From Aphelocoma coerulescens (taxonomy: Eukaryota; Chordata; Aves; Passeriformes; Corvidae): a stretch of DNA of 64,000 nt. Below are positions 1-9,599 of the stretch, piece after piece. Each line of letters begins with the position of its first letter. Positions within the stretch are counted from its first letter, which is position 1. The position numbers and the translations under genes are program-made. The notes beneath the pieces were generated by a model. That model did not search any database. It had not been told where the DNA came from and saw nothing but the letters and a program-made list of their open reading frames with translations. The DNA is taken from assembly GCF_041296385.1 (NCBI RefSeq), contig NC_091017.1, positions 11,836,001 to 11,900,000 on the forward strand, read 5' to 3'.

Positions 1-329
1 AACCCCAGCATGGCAGGGGGGACTTGCAAAAGAAGGAAAGGCCCCTCACCTAGCTATAAACCACCCAAAGTGCAGAGCCAAGTTGAAAACACCACTGCTC
101 TCAAATCAACCGTGTCAGGACAAAAAGATTTCACTGATCTCCCCCTTCCAGGTACAAACTCTTATGTGCACCACACTCAGAGGGCAATGTGAGCTCCCCA
201 GCGCTGTCTTTCACTCTCGCAGAGTCCAGATACTAACTTGTGAACATCCTACACAAACATTAGCTCATGAAAGTGCCAGCTTGAGCAAGAACAGCAGACC
301 CTCCCATTGCACCCCCTTGTCATCCAGAG
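1..329. other. Spacer, distal part, unit 1 (no gene seen)
   Basis: No module copy or known element is recognised. A polypyrimidine run ending in CAG at about 136-151 looks like a splice acceptor, and another lies at about 208-222. No transcript can be claimed from this alone. Confidence 0.5.
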
Positions 330-2194
330 TGCGGCGGTTTGTTGAAAATCATGGACTCGGAAAGACCAATGCAGCAACTGCTTTTCTCTCTCCTACTGCC
401 TTTCCCTGAGCGAGAGGTAGATGGATGATGTGGACTTAGTGGAACAGAAAGAGTATGACTGTACTTATAAGGGAGGAAAACCCCCCACAGCATACTGTGC
501 TGTGTGCAGTACACGCTCTGAAAAGAGACAAAGCTGAATGCTGCCAGCGGGCTTCGGTTCTCAGACTGCTTGCATGGGCAGAGCTGCGGGCTCTTTTAAG
601 GATGGAAACTGGCATCTGTGAGTGTAAAGAATGTGACTTTCCACACAGCTTAGAAGAAAGGTGCATAGCCCCAGTGAGAAGTGTGTACGTGAAAGACTGG
701 CAGAAGAAGTCGCAGTCCAGCAAGGCTGGTATCTTTTTCTTTGTGCCAAATAGGCACCTTGGGAACATGAAAGTACTTGATGGTAGCCAAACTGACAGTG
801 AAGGCACAGAACACCGTCGGGTGTGTGCAGTGTACAGACGCAATGTAAAAGCCCTGAGTACCATTTGACTGCAGTCATAGTGCAAGTTTGCAACTGTACC
901 ATGCAAGGCCAGTGAAAGCTTCCTGTGCGGCCACATTTTCGTATTGGAGCTCGCTAGCTGGAAGTGATTCGGTTTGTCTGCAGTATCCGCTCGACTGAAT
1001 GTGATGTGTCACTGGAAAGAAAAGTACAGACCAGCAGTGCGTTTGATATGGTTCAGGGGCTGCAAAGGGAATGTACAGGCCACCTCTGGGATTTTGGTCT
1101 TTGTGCATTCCCATGGCAGCAGTTCCTGGATGTTTTTGTTCTACAGTTTAGGCTCAGTGAGAGAGAAAAAATGCGAGAGCACGCATAGCAGAGCCACAGG
1201 GAGAATTGCTGAGGTATGAGTTGCGTGCTGTTCAGATACTGCCGTACCAAAGGCCTACCTAAACACTGCTGCTGATCTAGCATGTCTTTCTGTAGCAAGA
1301 CTTGTTGGTACTGCAAAACAGAAGATGCGTGAGGTCAAATGAATCTGGACAGAAAATTTCAGACGAGCAGCCTATGAGTGCATGATTGAAACAGTAAATT
1401 TAGGTGACAGAATAGATCGTGGCATCGATTTGCGTAGTGTTAATATTCTCTGAAGGGAATGCAAAAAGCCAAGATGTGTTTTCCATTCTAGCTGTTCCTG
1501 ACAAAAACTGAGGAATAAAACTTTCGTTCTAGATGGAATGTAACATTCAGTTCCCAGGATTTTGCACTCCAAAGTTCAACAAAAGAGTTTCCACAAGAAT
1601 CTTGAGAAGAAGCACAATCACTTCCACCTAGAGCTGGAAGAGGAAGAGGCAGCGGCACAAGCAAGTGCCCTTGAGCGTCCTCCTTCCGAATGCTAGAACG
1701 TCAATTCAGCAGGCAGGAGTGCAGCAGCCACCCTTCGTCTTGCAAGCCCATACGACGCGCACACCAGCCCGGTGCTCTGCGGCTTCGTCCTTCGCCTTTT
1801 CGAGCACGCCGTACCTTCATTCTCCCGGAGGCGAACAGCGGTCTGCTTCTCGCACGGAACGCTGTGTCGGCAGCCAAGCGCTCCAGTGCACTGCTTCTGC
1901 CCAAACACGCCTGGGCCCTGCACCTCTCCTTCCCAGCGCTACGTAGCAGCACAATCTGTCCCTCTTGCGATCCCAAGCTAAGCGGAAAGCTTCTCGGCTA
2001 CGTCTCCCGCAGAGAGCTGTGCCAGGACAATAAGCTTGCAAGCACTTTGCTCCTGACACTAGTGGCAACAGGGATTCGCACCACCTTCCAGGAGCAGTCC
2101 TCTTGCCTTTTACAAGGTGCAAAAGCGCCCCCTCTGTGGCGGTGCTGTCTGCCCGGTCTTTCTCGGCTCGAAGCACCACGAGGCACACAAGACT
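330..2194 (+). repeat. 5' diverged module block, unit 1
   Basis: About 330-600 is an old copy of the module start: it shares the CTGAGCGAGAG, GAATGACTGTAC-like and GTGCAGT landmarks in order with 8880-9060. About 880-1560 has weak similarity to the ~200-bp repeat (a GGCAGCAGTTCCTGGATG stretch near 1120) and is otherwise unassigned. About 1626-1915 is a diverged copy of the 3' part of the 1.23-kb monomer, sharing the run around AACGTCAATTCAGCAGGCAG with 3692-3716. About 2019-2210 resembles 2565-2790. An AATAAA lies at 1514-1519. Several open frames of 66-193 codons occur on both strands with no recognisable product. Confidence 0.7.
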
Positions 2195-3180
2195 CTCTCG
2201 CAAGGACCGAAATTCCCGATAGGCGTCTCTGCGCTTTCTGCAATGCTGCACGCACAAGCCCGGTGCTCTGAGGCTTCGTTCTTCGCCTTTCGTTGTCTGG
2301 GCAGAAGAGAAGCCGAGCGAGGCCATTGTGCTTTGCCGCTTGTCAGTGTGCTGTGCACGGTTTTTCCGCAGCTCGAGCTAGCGGGAGACCCCTTCGGTTT
2401 CGCGGCGTCCACACTACCCATGGTAGCTCTCGCTCAGCGAAACTTGAAGGGGAGAAGCACTTGCTGGATGAGTCTTTCAGTGTGCAGGACTTTGAAAACA
2501 CAGCAGCGCAATCGGGGCCACGAGAACGACCGCTGAGAAGTCGCTCTCGCACAGAGAACCGTGCCAGGATGACGAGCTCGCCCAGCATTTGCCCCTGACA
2601 CTTGGGGAACTCGTAGCTGCCAGTGCCTTCCAGGGGCAGTCTGCTTTCTGTCATAACCTGCATAGGGCCCGTCAGATGGTGGTGCTGTCTGCCTTCTCCT
2701 TCTCGGCCAGAGTGTACTCTGGTGCACACTGCAGTCTGGCAAGGAGCAAAGATCTTCGGTAGACATCTCGCACAGGAGAAAGTTGCCAAGAAAGAACCAC
2801 GTTCTTCATCAGCCCTCCTCATGTCCCGATTGGGGTGCTGCCTTCAAAGCCTTGCACGTTGAAAGACTTCTCCAGCAAGTGCTTCTCCCCTTCAAGTTTC
2901 GCTGAGTGAGAGCTGCATGGGCAGCGTGGACTCAGCGAAACCGAAAGGGTGTCGCTGTAGCTCGAGCTGAGCAAAGAAACCGTGCACGGTGCACCGTTGG
3001 TGGGTGCAGCATGCACGCGGAAAAGCAGCAAAGTTCACTGCCATCGCTGGCCTTCTCTTCAGTCCAGACCACTTAAGGCAAACAATTTAGCTGCAGAGCA
3101 CTGGGCTTGCGTGTGCAGTGCACCAAATTGCCCAAGACCAGCAAGGGCTCGTTCACAAGCAGAGTCGGCTGAGAGCATTC
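2195..3180. repeat. Imperfect palindrome of the module, unit 1
   Basis: The reverse complement of about 2195-2530 aligns along its length with about 2845-3180. The best part is a perfect 36-bp match, 2433-2468 against 2871-2906, with about 400 bp between. The right arm is the start of the first 1.23-kb monomer. An RNA read through both arms could fold into a long imperfect hairpin. Confidence 0.8.
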
Positions 3181-3422
3181 TTGCTTGCTCCAGAAAGGAA
3201 GCCGCAGCTATAGTGCTTCATCCCACAGCGTGGACATAGGCACTTTCCTAGTTGTTCAGCCTTGCAGAGTCCCTGCAACTAGAGCTCAGCCAGGAGCAGG
3301 CGTCAAAGCAGAAGGCTTTCCTAAAGCACGCCTCTCCAACCAGCCTTCGGAAATCGCAAATGACACTGTGGCTCTGTGCCTTTCTTCTAAGACAGACGCC
3401 CACCTTGCTTTCACTCTCGCAG

Positions 3423-3510
3423 CTCCCTTGGCAGCCTCCAGCAGCTGCTTTCCTGGAGAACGGCCCGAGAAGTAGAAGCCAGGGCTGGGCTGCACCTTCG
3501 CCTTCCGCAC
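3423..3510 (+). other. Exon-like cassette in the 1.23-kb monomer
   Basis: A pyrimidine-rich run ending CTCTCGCAG precedes position 3423, and GTAAGC follows position 3510, giving an 88-nt segment between acceptor-like and donor-like signals. The base before the donor is C, which weakens it. It recurs in all twelve monomers, for example 4655-4742, 15982-16069 and 61308-61395. No transcript evidence is available, and 88 nt is not a whole number of codons. Confidence 0.3.
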
Positions 3511-3720
3511 GTAAGCGGCACCAGACTCACCGGTGCGCTCTGTTCTTCCCTCCTCCGCTGCATGCTACTACCATCGTGTTCTCGGAAAGACGGAGACTGA
3601 AGGGAAGCGCAAATGCTTCCACAGAGAGCTACAAGAGGAATAGGCAGCAGCAGCACAGGAAAGTGCCGTGGAACTTCCTCCTTCCCAAGGCTATAACGTC
3701 AATTCAGCAGGCAGGAGAGT

Positions 3721-3960
3721 GGCAGCCACGCTCGTCTTGCAGCCCGTACAACGAGCACGCGAGCCCGGCGCTCCGCGGCTTCGTTCTTCGCCTTTTCGAG
3801 CACGCCGTACCTTCGTTCCCCCGGAGGCGGACGGTCTTCTGCTTCTCGCCCGGAACACTGTGCTCGGCAGTGCAGCGCTTTCTGCGGCAAGCTGCAAAGC
3901 GCCCGTCAGATGGCGATGCTGTCTGCCCGCTCCTCGGCTCGAGTGTACTCCGGCGCACGC
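3721..3960. other. CpG-dense core of the 1.23-kb monomer
   Basis: I count 33 CpG dinucleotides in these 240 bases, more than base composition alone would predict. The segment recurs in every monomer (for example 4953-5192 and 6185-6424 in unit 1). The TTGCC tract of the same unit has almost no CpG. Retention of CpG suggests low germline methylation or very recent amplification. CpG-rich macrosatellites such as human D4Z4 and DXZ4 are precedents. Confidence 0.75.
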
Positions 3961-4012
3961 TGCCGTCTCGCAAGGAGCAAAGAGCTTCGGTAGACATCTC
4001 GCACAGGAGAAA

Positions 4013-5244
4013 GTTGCCAAGAAAGAACCACGTTCTTCATCAGCCCTCCTCATGTCCCGATTGGGGTGCTGCCTTCAAAGCCTTGCACATTGAAAGACTT
4101 CTCCAGCAAGTGCTTCTCCCCTGGCGCACTTCGCTGAGTGAGAGCTGCATGGGCAGCGTGGACTCAGCGAAACCGAAAGGGTGTCGCTGTAGCTCGAGCT
4201 GAGCAAAGAAACCGTGCACGGTGCACCGTTGGTGGGTGCAGCATGCACGCGGAAAAGCAGCAAAGTTCACTGCCATCGCTGGCCTTCTCTTCAGTCCAGA
4301 CCACTTAAGGCAAACAATTTAGCTGCAGAGCACTGGGCTTGCGTGTGCAGTGCACCAAATTGCCCAAGACCAGCAAGGGCTCGTTCACAAGCAGAGTCGG
4401 CTGAGAGCATTCTTGCTTGCTCCAGAAAGGAAGCCGCAGCTATAGTGCTTCATCCCACAGCGTGGACATAGGCACTTTCCTAGTTGTTCAGCCTTGCAGA
4501 GTCCCTGCAACTAGAGCTCAGCCAGGAGCAGGCGTCAAAGCAGAAGGCTTTCCTAAAGCACGCCTCTCCAACCAGCCTTCGGAAATCGCAAATGACACTG
4601 TGGCTCTGTGCCTTTCTTCTAAGACAGACGCCCACCTTGCTTTCACTCTCGCAGCTCCCTTGGCAGCCTCCAGCAGCTGCTTTCCTGGAGAACGGCCCGA
4701 GAAGTAGAAGCCAGGGCTGGGCTGCACCTTCGCCTTCCGCACGTAAGCGGCACCAGACTCACCGGTGCGCTCTGTTCTTCCCTCCTCCGCTGCATGCTAC
4801 TACCATCGTGTTCTCGGAAAGACGGAGACTGAAGGGAAGCGCAAATGCTTCCACAGAGAGCTACAAGAGGAATAGGCAGCAGCAGCACAGGCAAGTGCCG
4901 TGGAACTTCCTCCTTCCCAAGGCTATAACGTCAATTCAGCAGGCAGGAGAGTGGCAGCCACGCTCGTCTTGCAGCCCGTACAACGAGCACGCGAGCCCGG
5001 CGCTCCGCGGCTTCGTTCTTCGCCTTTTCGAGCACGCCGTACCTTCGTTCCCCCGGAGGCGGACGGTCTTCTGCTTCTCGCCCGGAACACTGTGCCCGGC
5101 AGTGCAGCGCTTTCTGCGGCAAGCTGCAAAGCGCCCGTCAGATGGCGATGCTGTCTGCCCGCTCCTCGGCTCGAGTGTACTCCGGCGCACGCTGCCGTCT
5201 CGCAAGGAGCAAAGAGCTTCGGTAGACATCTCGCACAGGAGAAA
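4013..5244 (+). repeat. 1.23-kb monomer, unit 1 copy 2 (type b)
   Basis: Length 1232 bp. Diagnostic bases are GGCAAGT near 4890 and TGCCCGG near 5095. These match the first monomers of units 4 and 5 and not its neighbours in units 2 and 3. It is the extra copy that makes unit 1 long. Confidence 0.93.
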
Positions 5245-6476
5245 GTTGCCAAGAAAGAACCACGTTCTTCATCAGCCCTCCTCATGTCCCGATTGGGGTG
5301 CTGCCTTCAAAGCCTTGCACATTGAAAGACTTCTCCAGCAAGTGCTTCTCCCCTGGCGCACTTCGCTGAGTGAGAGCTGCATGGGCAGCGTGGACTCAGC
5401 GAAACCGAAAGGGTGTCGCTGTAGCTCGAGCTGAGCAAAGAAACCGTGCACGGTGCACCGTTGGTGGGTGCAGCATGCACGCGGAAAAGCAGCAAAGTTC
5501 ACTGCCATCGCTGGCCTTCTCTTCAGTCCAGACCACTTAAGGCAAACAATTTAGCTGCAGAGCACTGGGCTTGCGTGTGCAGTGCACCAAATTGCCCAAG
5601 ACCAGCAAGGGCTCGTTCACAAGCAGAGTCGGCTGAGAGCATTCTTGCTTGCTCCAGAAAGGAAGCCGCAGCTATAGTGCTTCATCCCACAGCGTGGACA
5701 TAGGCACTTTCCTAGTTGTTCAGCCTTGCAGAGTCCCTGCAACTAGAGCTCAGCCAGGAGCAGGCGTCAAAGCAGAAGGCTTTCCTAAAGCACGCCTCTC
5801 CAACCAGCCTTCGGAAATCGCAAATGACACTGTGGCTCTGTGCCTTTCTTCTAAGACAGACGCCCACCTTGCTTTCACTCTCGCAGCTCCCTTGGCAGCC
5901 TCCAGCAGCTGCTTTCCTGGAGAACGGCCCGAGAAGTAGAAGCCAGGGCTGGGCTGCACCTTCGCCTTCCGCACGTAAGCGGCACCAGACTCACCGGTGC
6001 GCTCTGTTCTTCCCTCCTCCGCTGCATGCTACTACCATCGTGTTCTCGGAAAGACGGAGACTGAAGGGAAGCGCAAATGCTTCCACAGAGAGCTACAAGA
6101 GGAATAGGCAGCAGCAGCACAGGAAAGTGCCGTGGAACTTCCTCCTTCCCAAGGCTATAACGTCAATTCAGCAGGCAGGAGAGTGGCAGCCACGCTCGTC
6201 TTGCAGCCCGTACAACGAGCACGCGAGCCCGGCGCTCCGCGGCTTCGTTCTTCGCCTTTTCGAGCACGCCGTACCTTCGTTCCCCCGGAGGCGGACGGTC
6301 TTCTGCTTCTGGCCCGGAACACTGTGCCCGGCAGTGCAGCGCTTTCTGCGGCAAGCTGCAAAGCGCCCGTCAGATGGCGATGCTGTCTGCCCGCTCCTCG
6401 GCTCGAGTGTACTCCGGCGCACGCTGCCGTCTCGCAAGGAGCAAAGAGCTTCGGTAGACATCTCGCACAGGAGAAA
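5245..6476 (+). repeat. 1.23-kb monomer, unit 1 copy 3 (type c)
   Basis: Terminal monomer. Diagnostic bases are GGAAAGT and TGCCCGG, with a private G at 6311. It runs into the diverged stub at 6477, where GTTGCC becomes GGTGCC. Confidence 0.93.
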
Positions 6477-6665
6477 GGTGCCAGGACGACACCACATTCC
6501 TCCTCACCCCTTCTCGTGGCCCACATTGTGGTGCTGCCTTCAAAGCCGTGCGCATTGAAAGACTCTTCCAGCAAGTGCTTCTCCCCTGGCACACTTCGCT
6601 CAGCGACAGCTACGTGGGCAGCGTGGACTCAGCGAAACTGAAAGGGTGTCCTTGTAGCTCGAGCT
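6477..6665 (+). repeat. Diverged monomer stub before the AT-rich insert
   Basis: It aligns to the first ~190 bases of the 1.23-kb monomer with many substitutions (GGTGCCAGG for GTTGCCAAG, then the shared TTGAAAGAC, CAGCAAGTGCTTCTCC and GGGTGTC landmarks). It stops at GCTCGAGCT, where the insert begins. Equivalent stubs are at 17804-17992, 29131-29319, 40459-40647, 51787-51975 and 61898-62086. Confidence 0.8.
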
Positions 6666-7320
6666 TGTTGGAGAGGATGAAAGTTTGGTAAGAAAGTTTC
6701 ACAGCTATGTAAGCTTGACAGAAAGATCTCTGAATGTAGAAACTTAGCATGAGGTAGAAATGGAAACGAGTTTTGATAGAGAGTAAAAGGTGTTTTGCTG
6801 AAACACTGATCACTGAATAACTGAGAAGGCAAAGGTTGGAGATTGAGTTGGAAGGAGATGTTTTTTATTAGGACACCGGTATGTGAGTACAAACAAGCAC
6901 ATGTTTTTCACCAAGTAAATAAGTCTCAAGAAGGCCATAAGGAAATAGAAAACATGTTTTTACCAAAAAGAGAGCTATCGCAGGCAAACAAGAAATGTCG
7001 ATGTAGCAAGAAGAAGAGAGGTCTGAGAATTTTCCACTGTAAGCTTAAATTGTAACATACTTACTCTTGTGATTGGATAAGAATGACTATAATATGGTAA
7101 TGGTAGTAGTCATGATAGGCTACAGGCAAATGTAAAGGTATTGTTGTATGGTGCTTATTGGTTGCTATGTATTGAGATACTCAGCAAAGAAAAATACATA
7201 ATGCTTTCTAACTTGAACAGAAAGCGGCTCCAGGTATGCCTACCAGCTGTAGCTGACAGCTGTAGGGCTGGCTCTGGATACCCACTCCCTGAAATGCTGT
7301 AACTTCGCCTATGCAATACA
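6666..7320. mobile_element. Probable LTR-derived insert, AT-rich, unit 1
   Basis: This segment is markedly richer in A and T than its flanks and interrupts the module. Upstream sequence ends at the GCTCGAGCT landmark, and module similarity resumes at about 7373 with AAAGAAATCGTGCACG. It begins TG and ends CA. The 5-bp flanks GAGCT and CAGCT match at four of five bases, as a worn target-site duplication might. GATTGG and ATTGG motifs (7071 and 7158) resemble inverted CCAAT boxes. No retroviral gene fragments are seen, so it would be a solo LTR. Other AT-rich sequence of unknown origin remains possible. Confidence 0.45.
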
Positions 7321-7834
7321 CAGCTTTCAAGAGAGCCGCCTGAAGTCCAGACACCCTTCGCGAGCCTTTCTCCTATAGAGCTGTGGAAAGAAATCGTGCA
7401 CGCTACACCGAGGGTGCGTGCAGCATGCACGAGCAAAAGCGGCAAAGTTCAGTGCCCTCGCTGGGCTTCCCTTCCGTGCGGATAACGTGAGGCGAAAAAT
7501 GAAGCCGCAGAGCACCGGGCTTGCAGGTGCAGTGCACCGAGTTGCAGAAGTCCAGCAGGCTCGTTCACAAGCCAAGCCGGCTGAGGGAGTCCTCGCGTCT
7601 CCAAAAGGGAACGCGGAGCCGTAGCACTTCATCCCACAGCGTGGACATAGGCACTTCCCTAGTCGTTCAGCCTTGCAGAGTCCCTGCAGCTAGAGCTCAC
7701 CCAGGAGCAGGCGTCAAAGCAGAAGGCCCTCCTAAAGCACCCTTTCTCCAAGCAGCCTCCTGAAAGGGCGCATCACAGTGCGGCTCTGCGCCTTTCTTCT
7801 AAGACAGACGCCCGCTATACTTTCGTGCTCGCAG

Positions 7835-7922
7835 CTCCCTTGGCAGCCTCCAGCAGCTACTCTCCTGGAGAACGGCCGTAGACGTCAAAGCCAGTGCTGG
7901 GCTGCACCTCCGCCCTCCCCAG
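7835..7922 (+). other. Exon-like cassette in the diverged module copy
   Basis: This is the diverged counterpart of 3423-3510. It has the same 88-nt length, 12 mismatches by my count, an acceptor-like GTGCTCGCAG before it and CCCCAG|GTAAGC at its end, a stronger donor than in the monomer. Equivalents are at 19162-19249, 30489-30576, 41817-41904, 53145-53232 and 63256-63343. Confidence 0.35.
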
Positions 7923-8330
7923 GTAAGCAACAGCGAACTCACCGGTGCACTCTGTACTTCCCTCCTCCGCTTGCATCCTACATGCATTCGTGTTCTCCGA
8001 AACTCAGAGACTGAAGGGAAGGGCAATTGCTTCCCCAGATAGCTGCAAGGGCACTAGGCAGCAGCAGCACAAATTTCACATGACCTGATGCACTGTAGAG
8101 ATATTACCCTGTTACCCCTCCTTTCTCCTCGTCCTCGACCAATTGTGGTGGGATGTCGAAAGGCTTGGCCAGCGAAAAGCTCATCCAGCAAGGGCGTCTC
8201 TCTTGACGCATTTCCCTGACCGAGAGCTACACAGATGGTCTGGACACTGTAAAACAGCAAGAAAATAATTCTATGTCCAGCTGAGGAAAATCCGTGCACA
8301 GAAAAATGTAGATGCCTGCAGTAAACAATC

Positions 8331-8501
8331 TGAAGAGCGGCAAAGCTCCAAGCCATCGCTGCGCTTCAGTCCTGTCCGGACCACAGAAGGCGAAGAACGA
8401 AGCAGCTGGGCACCGGCTTCATGGACTCAGTGGCGCGACTTGCAAACGTCCAGCCAAGAGCTGCTTCAACAAGCAGATTCAGCCGAGAATGCTCTGCCTG
8501 C
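8331..8501 (+). repeat. 171-bp direct repeat, first member
   Basis: It matches 9057-9227 at a 726-bp offset with 4 mismatches by my count. It begins TGAAGAGCGGCAAAGC and ends GCTCTGCCTGC. The flanks are far less similar than the repeat itself, so this pair was recently duplicated or converted. Confidence 0.9.
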
Positions 8502-9056
8502 ACTTTCCCTCGCAGCTCTAGGCAGCACCACGTTCTGTTTGCGTGGCAGCCTGATTCTTAACGGAAAGATTCTCAATGCCTGTGTCTGGCACAGAGAACG
8601 GTTTTAGGTCAGCAAGCTCACCCGGCGCTTACCCTCGACGCGTGCAAACCTGTATTTGCACCGCATTCCAGTGGCAGCCCTCTTTCCTTTCCAGCCGGCA
8701 CAGCGCCGTCAGATCGCGGTGCTCTCTGCACCTGCCTTCTCGCTTCCAAGTGCCACCGCGCACATTACAGCCTTGCAGGGAGCGAAGAGGCGGAGAGGCG
8801 TCTCGCAAAGAAGAACGTGCCGGGACGAAAAGGTGCTCTTTCCTTTCTCCTCCTCCTTTGCCCGAATGGTGGTGCTGTGTTGAAAGGCTTGGCCAGCGAA
8901 AAGCTCATCCAGCAAGTGTTTCTCTCCTGACGCCTTTCGCTGAGCGAGAGAGCTACACGGACACTTTCGACTCGGGGAAACAGCAAGAGAATGACTGTAC
9001 GTCGAGCTGAGGAAAAGCCGTGCACAGCAGCCTGTGGCTGCGTGCAGTGTTCACGC

Positions 9057-9227
9057 TGAAGAGCGGCAAAGCTCCAAGCCATCGCTGCGCTTCAGTCCTG
9101 TCCGGACCACAGAAGGCGAAGAACGAAGCAGCTGGGCACCGGCTTCATGGGCTCAGTGGAGCGACTTGCAAATGTCCAGCCAAGAGCTGCTTCAACAAGC
9201 AGATTCAGCTGAGAATGCTCTGCCTGC
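9057..9227 (+). repeat. 171-bp direct repeat, second member
   Basis: Partner of 8331-8501. After it the sequence departs into CTTCAACAAAGTAAGG, while the first member continues ACTTTCCCTCGC. Confidence 0.9.
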
Positions 9228-9397
9228 TTCAACAAAGTAAGGCGCAGCCCTTGCACTGCAGCACACTGCCTGGCCAGAAACAGGTTCTTACACCTTCAGT
9301 GCTGCCGAGCCCACGCAGCTTGAGCACACCCAGAAGGACGCGTCCAGAAAGAAGGCGTTCTTCGAGTGCCTTGTCCTTCCTTGTTCTGTCTTTCATC

Positions 9398-9599
9398 TGC
9401 ACCTGAAACAGTGGGTCTACGTGTTTTCCTTCCCAGGGAAAAGAACTTTCATTCTTGTCCAGGAGTCTATGGCTAAAATGGTGATTGCATGTCCCATATC
9501 CAATACAACCAAGGATTACTCCCGGAGGAAAGCTGCCAGGACAGATGGGTCTTGCTGGCTTTGACCACCCCTGGGCCACCTCTCATATTCTCCTGAAAC
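9398..9599 (-). repeat. Inverted copies of the degenerate ~200-bp repeat
   Basis: The reverse complement of 11230-11295 aligns with 9398-9463 at roughly 80 percent. The following ~130 bases, read on the minus strand, resemble 11335-11400 (shared CTGTCCTGGCA and TATGG landmarks). A second GAAACAGTGGG start occurs at about 9595, 191 bp after the first. Equivalents are at 20725-20926, 32052-32253, 43380-43581 and 54708-54909. Confidence 0.6.

Larger units (their letters stand above)
2782..4012 (+). repeat. 1.23-kb monomer, unit 1 copy 1 (type a)
   Basis: The monomer runs from GTTGCCAAG to the next GTTGCCAAG. This copy is 1231 bp because its early segment reads CTTCAAG instead of CTGGCGCAC. Diagnostic bases are GGAAAGT near 3660 and TGCTCGG near 3863. 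It contains an exon-like cassette at 3423-3510 and a CpG-dense core at 3721-3960. An internal inverted pair (about 3082-3115 against 3750-3795) shows that the monomer itself was built from modules in both orientations. It carries a 316-codon open frame starting at 3252 with no recognised domain. Confidence 0.93.
7373..9397 (+). repeat. 3' diverged module block, unit 1
   Basis: About 7373-8072 aligns to 2975-3660 of the monomer, down to the shared TAGGCAGCAGCAGCACA end. About 8130-8501 and 8690-9227 are two further copies of the module start, each ending in the 171-bp near-identical segment. Between them, 8502-8690 is less similar but carries a CGCCGTCAGAT landmark shared with the monomer core. 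9261-9397 is unassigned. Open frames of 68-144 codons on both strands match nothing recognised. Confidence 0.75.

Noticed and set aside
436..936. Opposed frames of 137 and 166 codons as genes
   Set aside because: They overlap on opposite strands, neither resembles a known protein, and the region is part of a diverged repeat module.
1690..2326. Overlapping frames of 193 and 169 codons on opposite strands as genes
   Set aside because: Frames lie on both strands through the same GC-rich module with similar composition; no motif or homologue is recognised.
2782..6476. CRISPR array
   Set aside because: The repeats are over 1 kb and contiguous with no short repeat-spacer pattern, and the sequence is eukaryotic in character.
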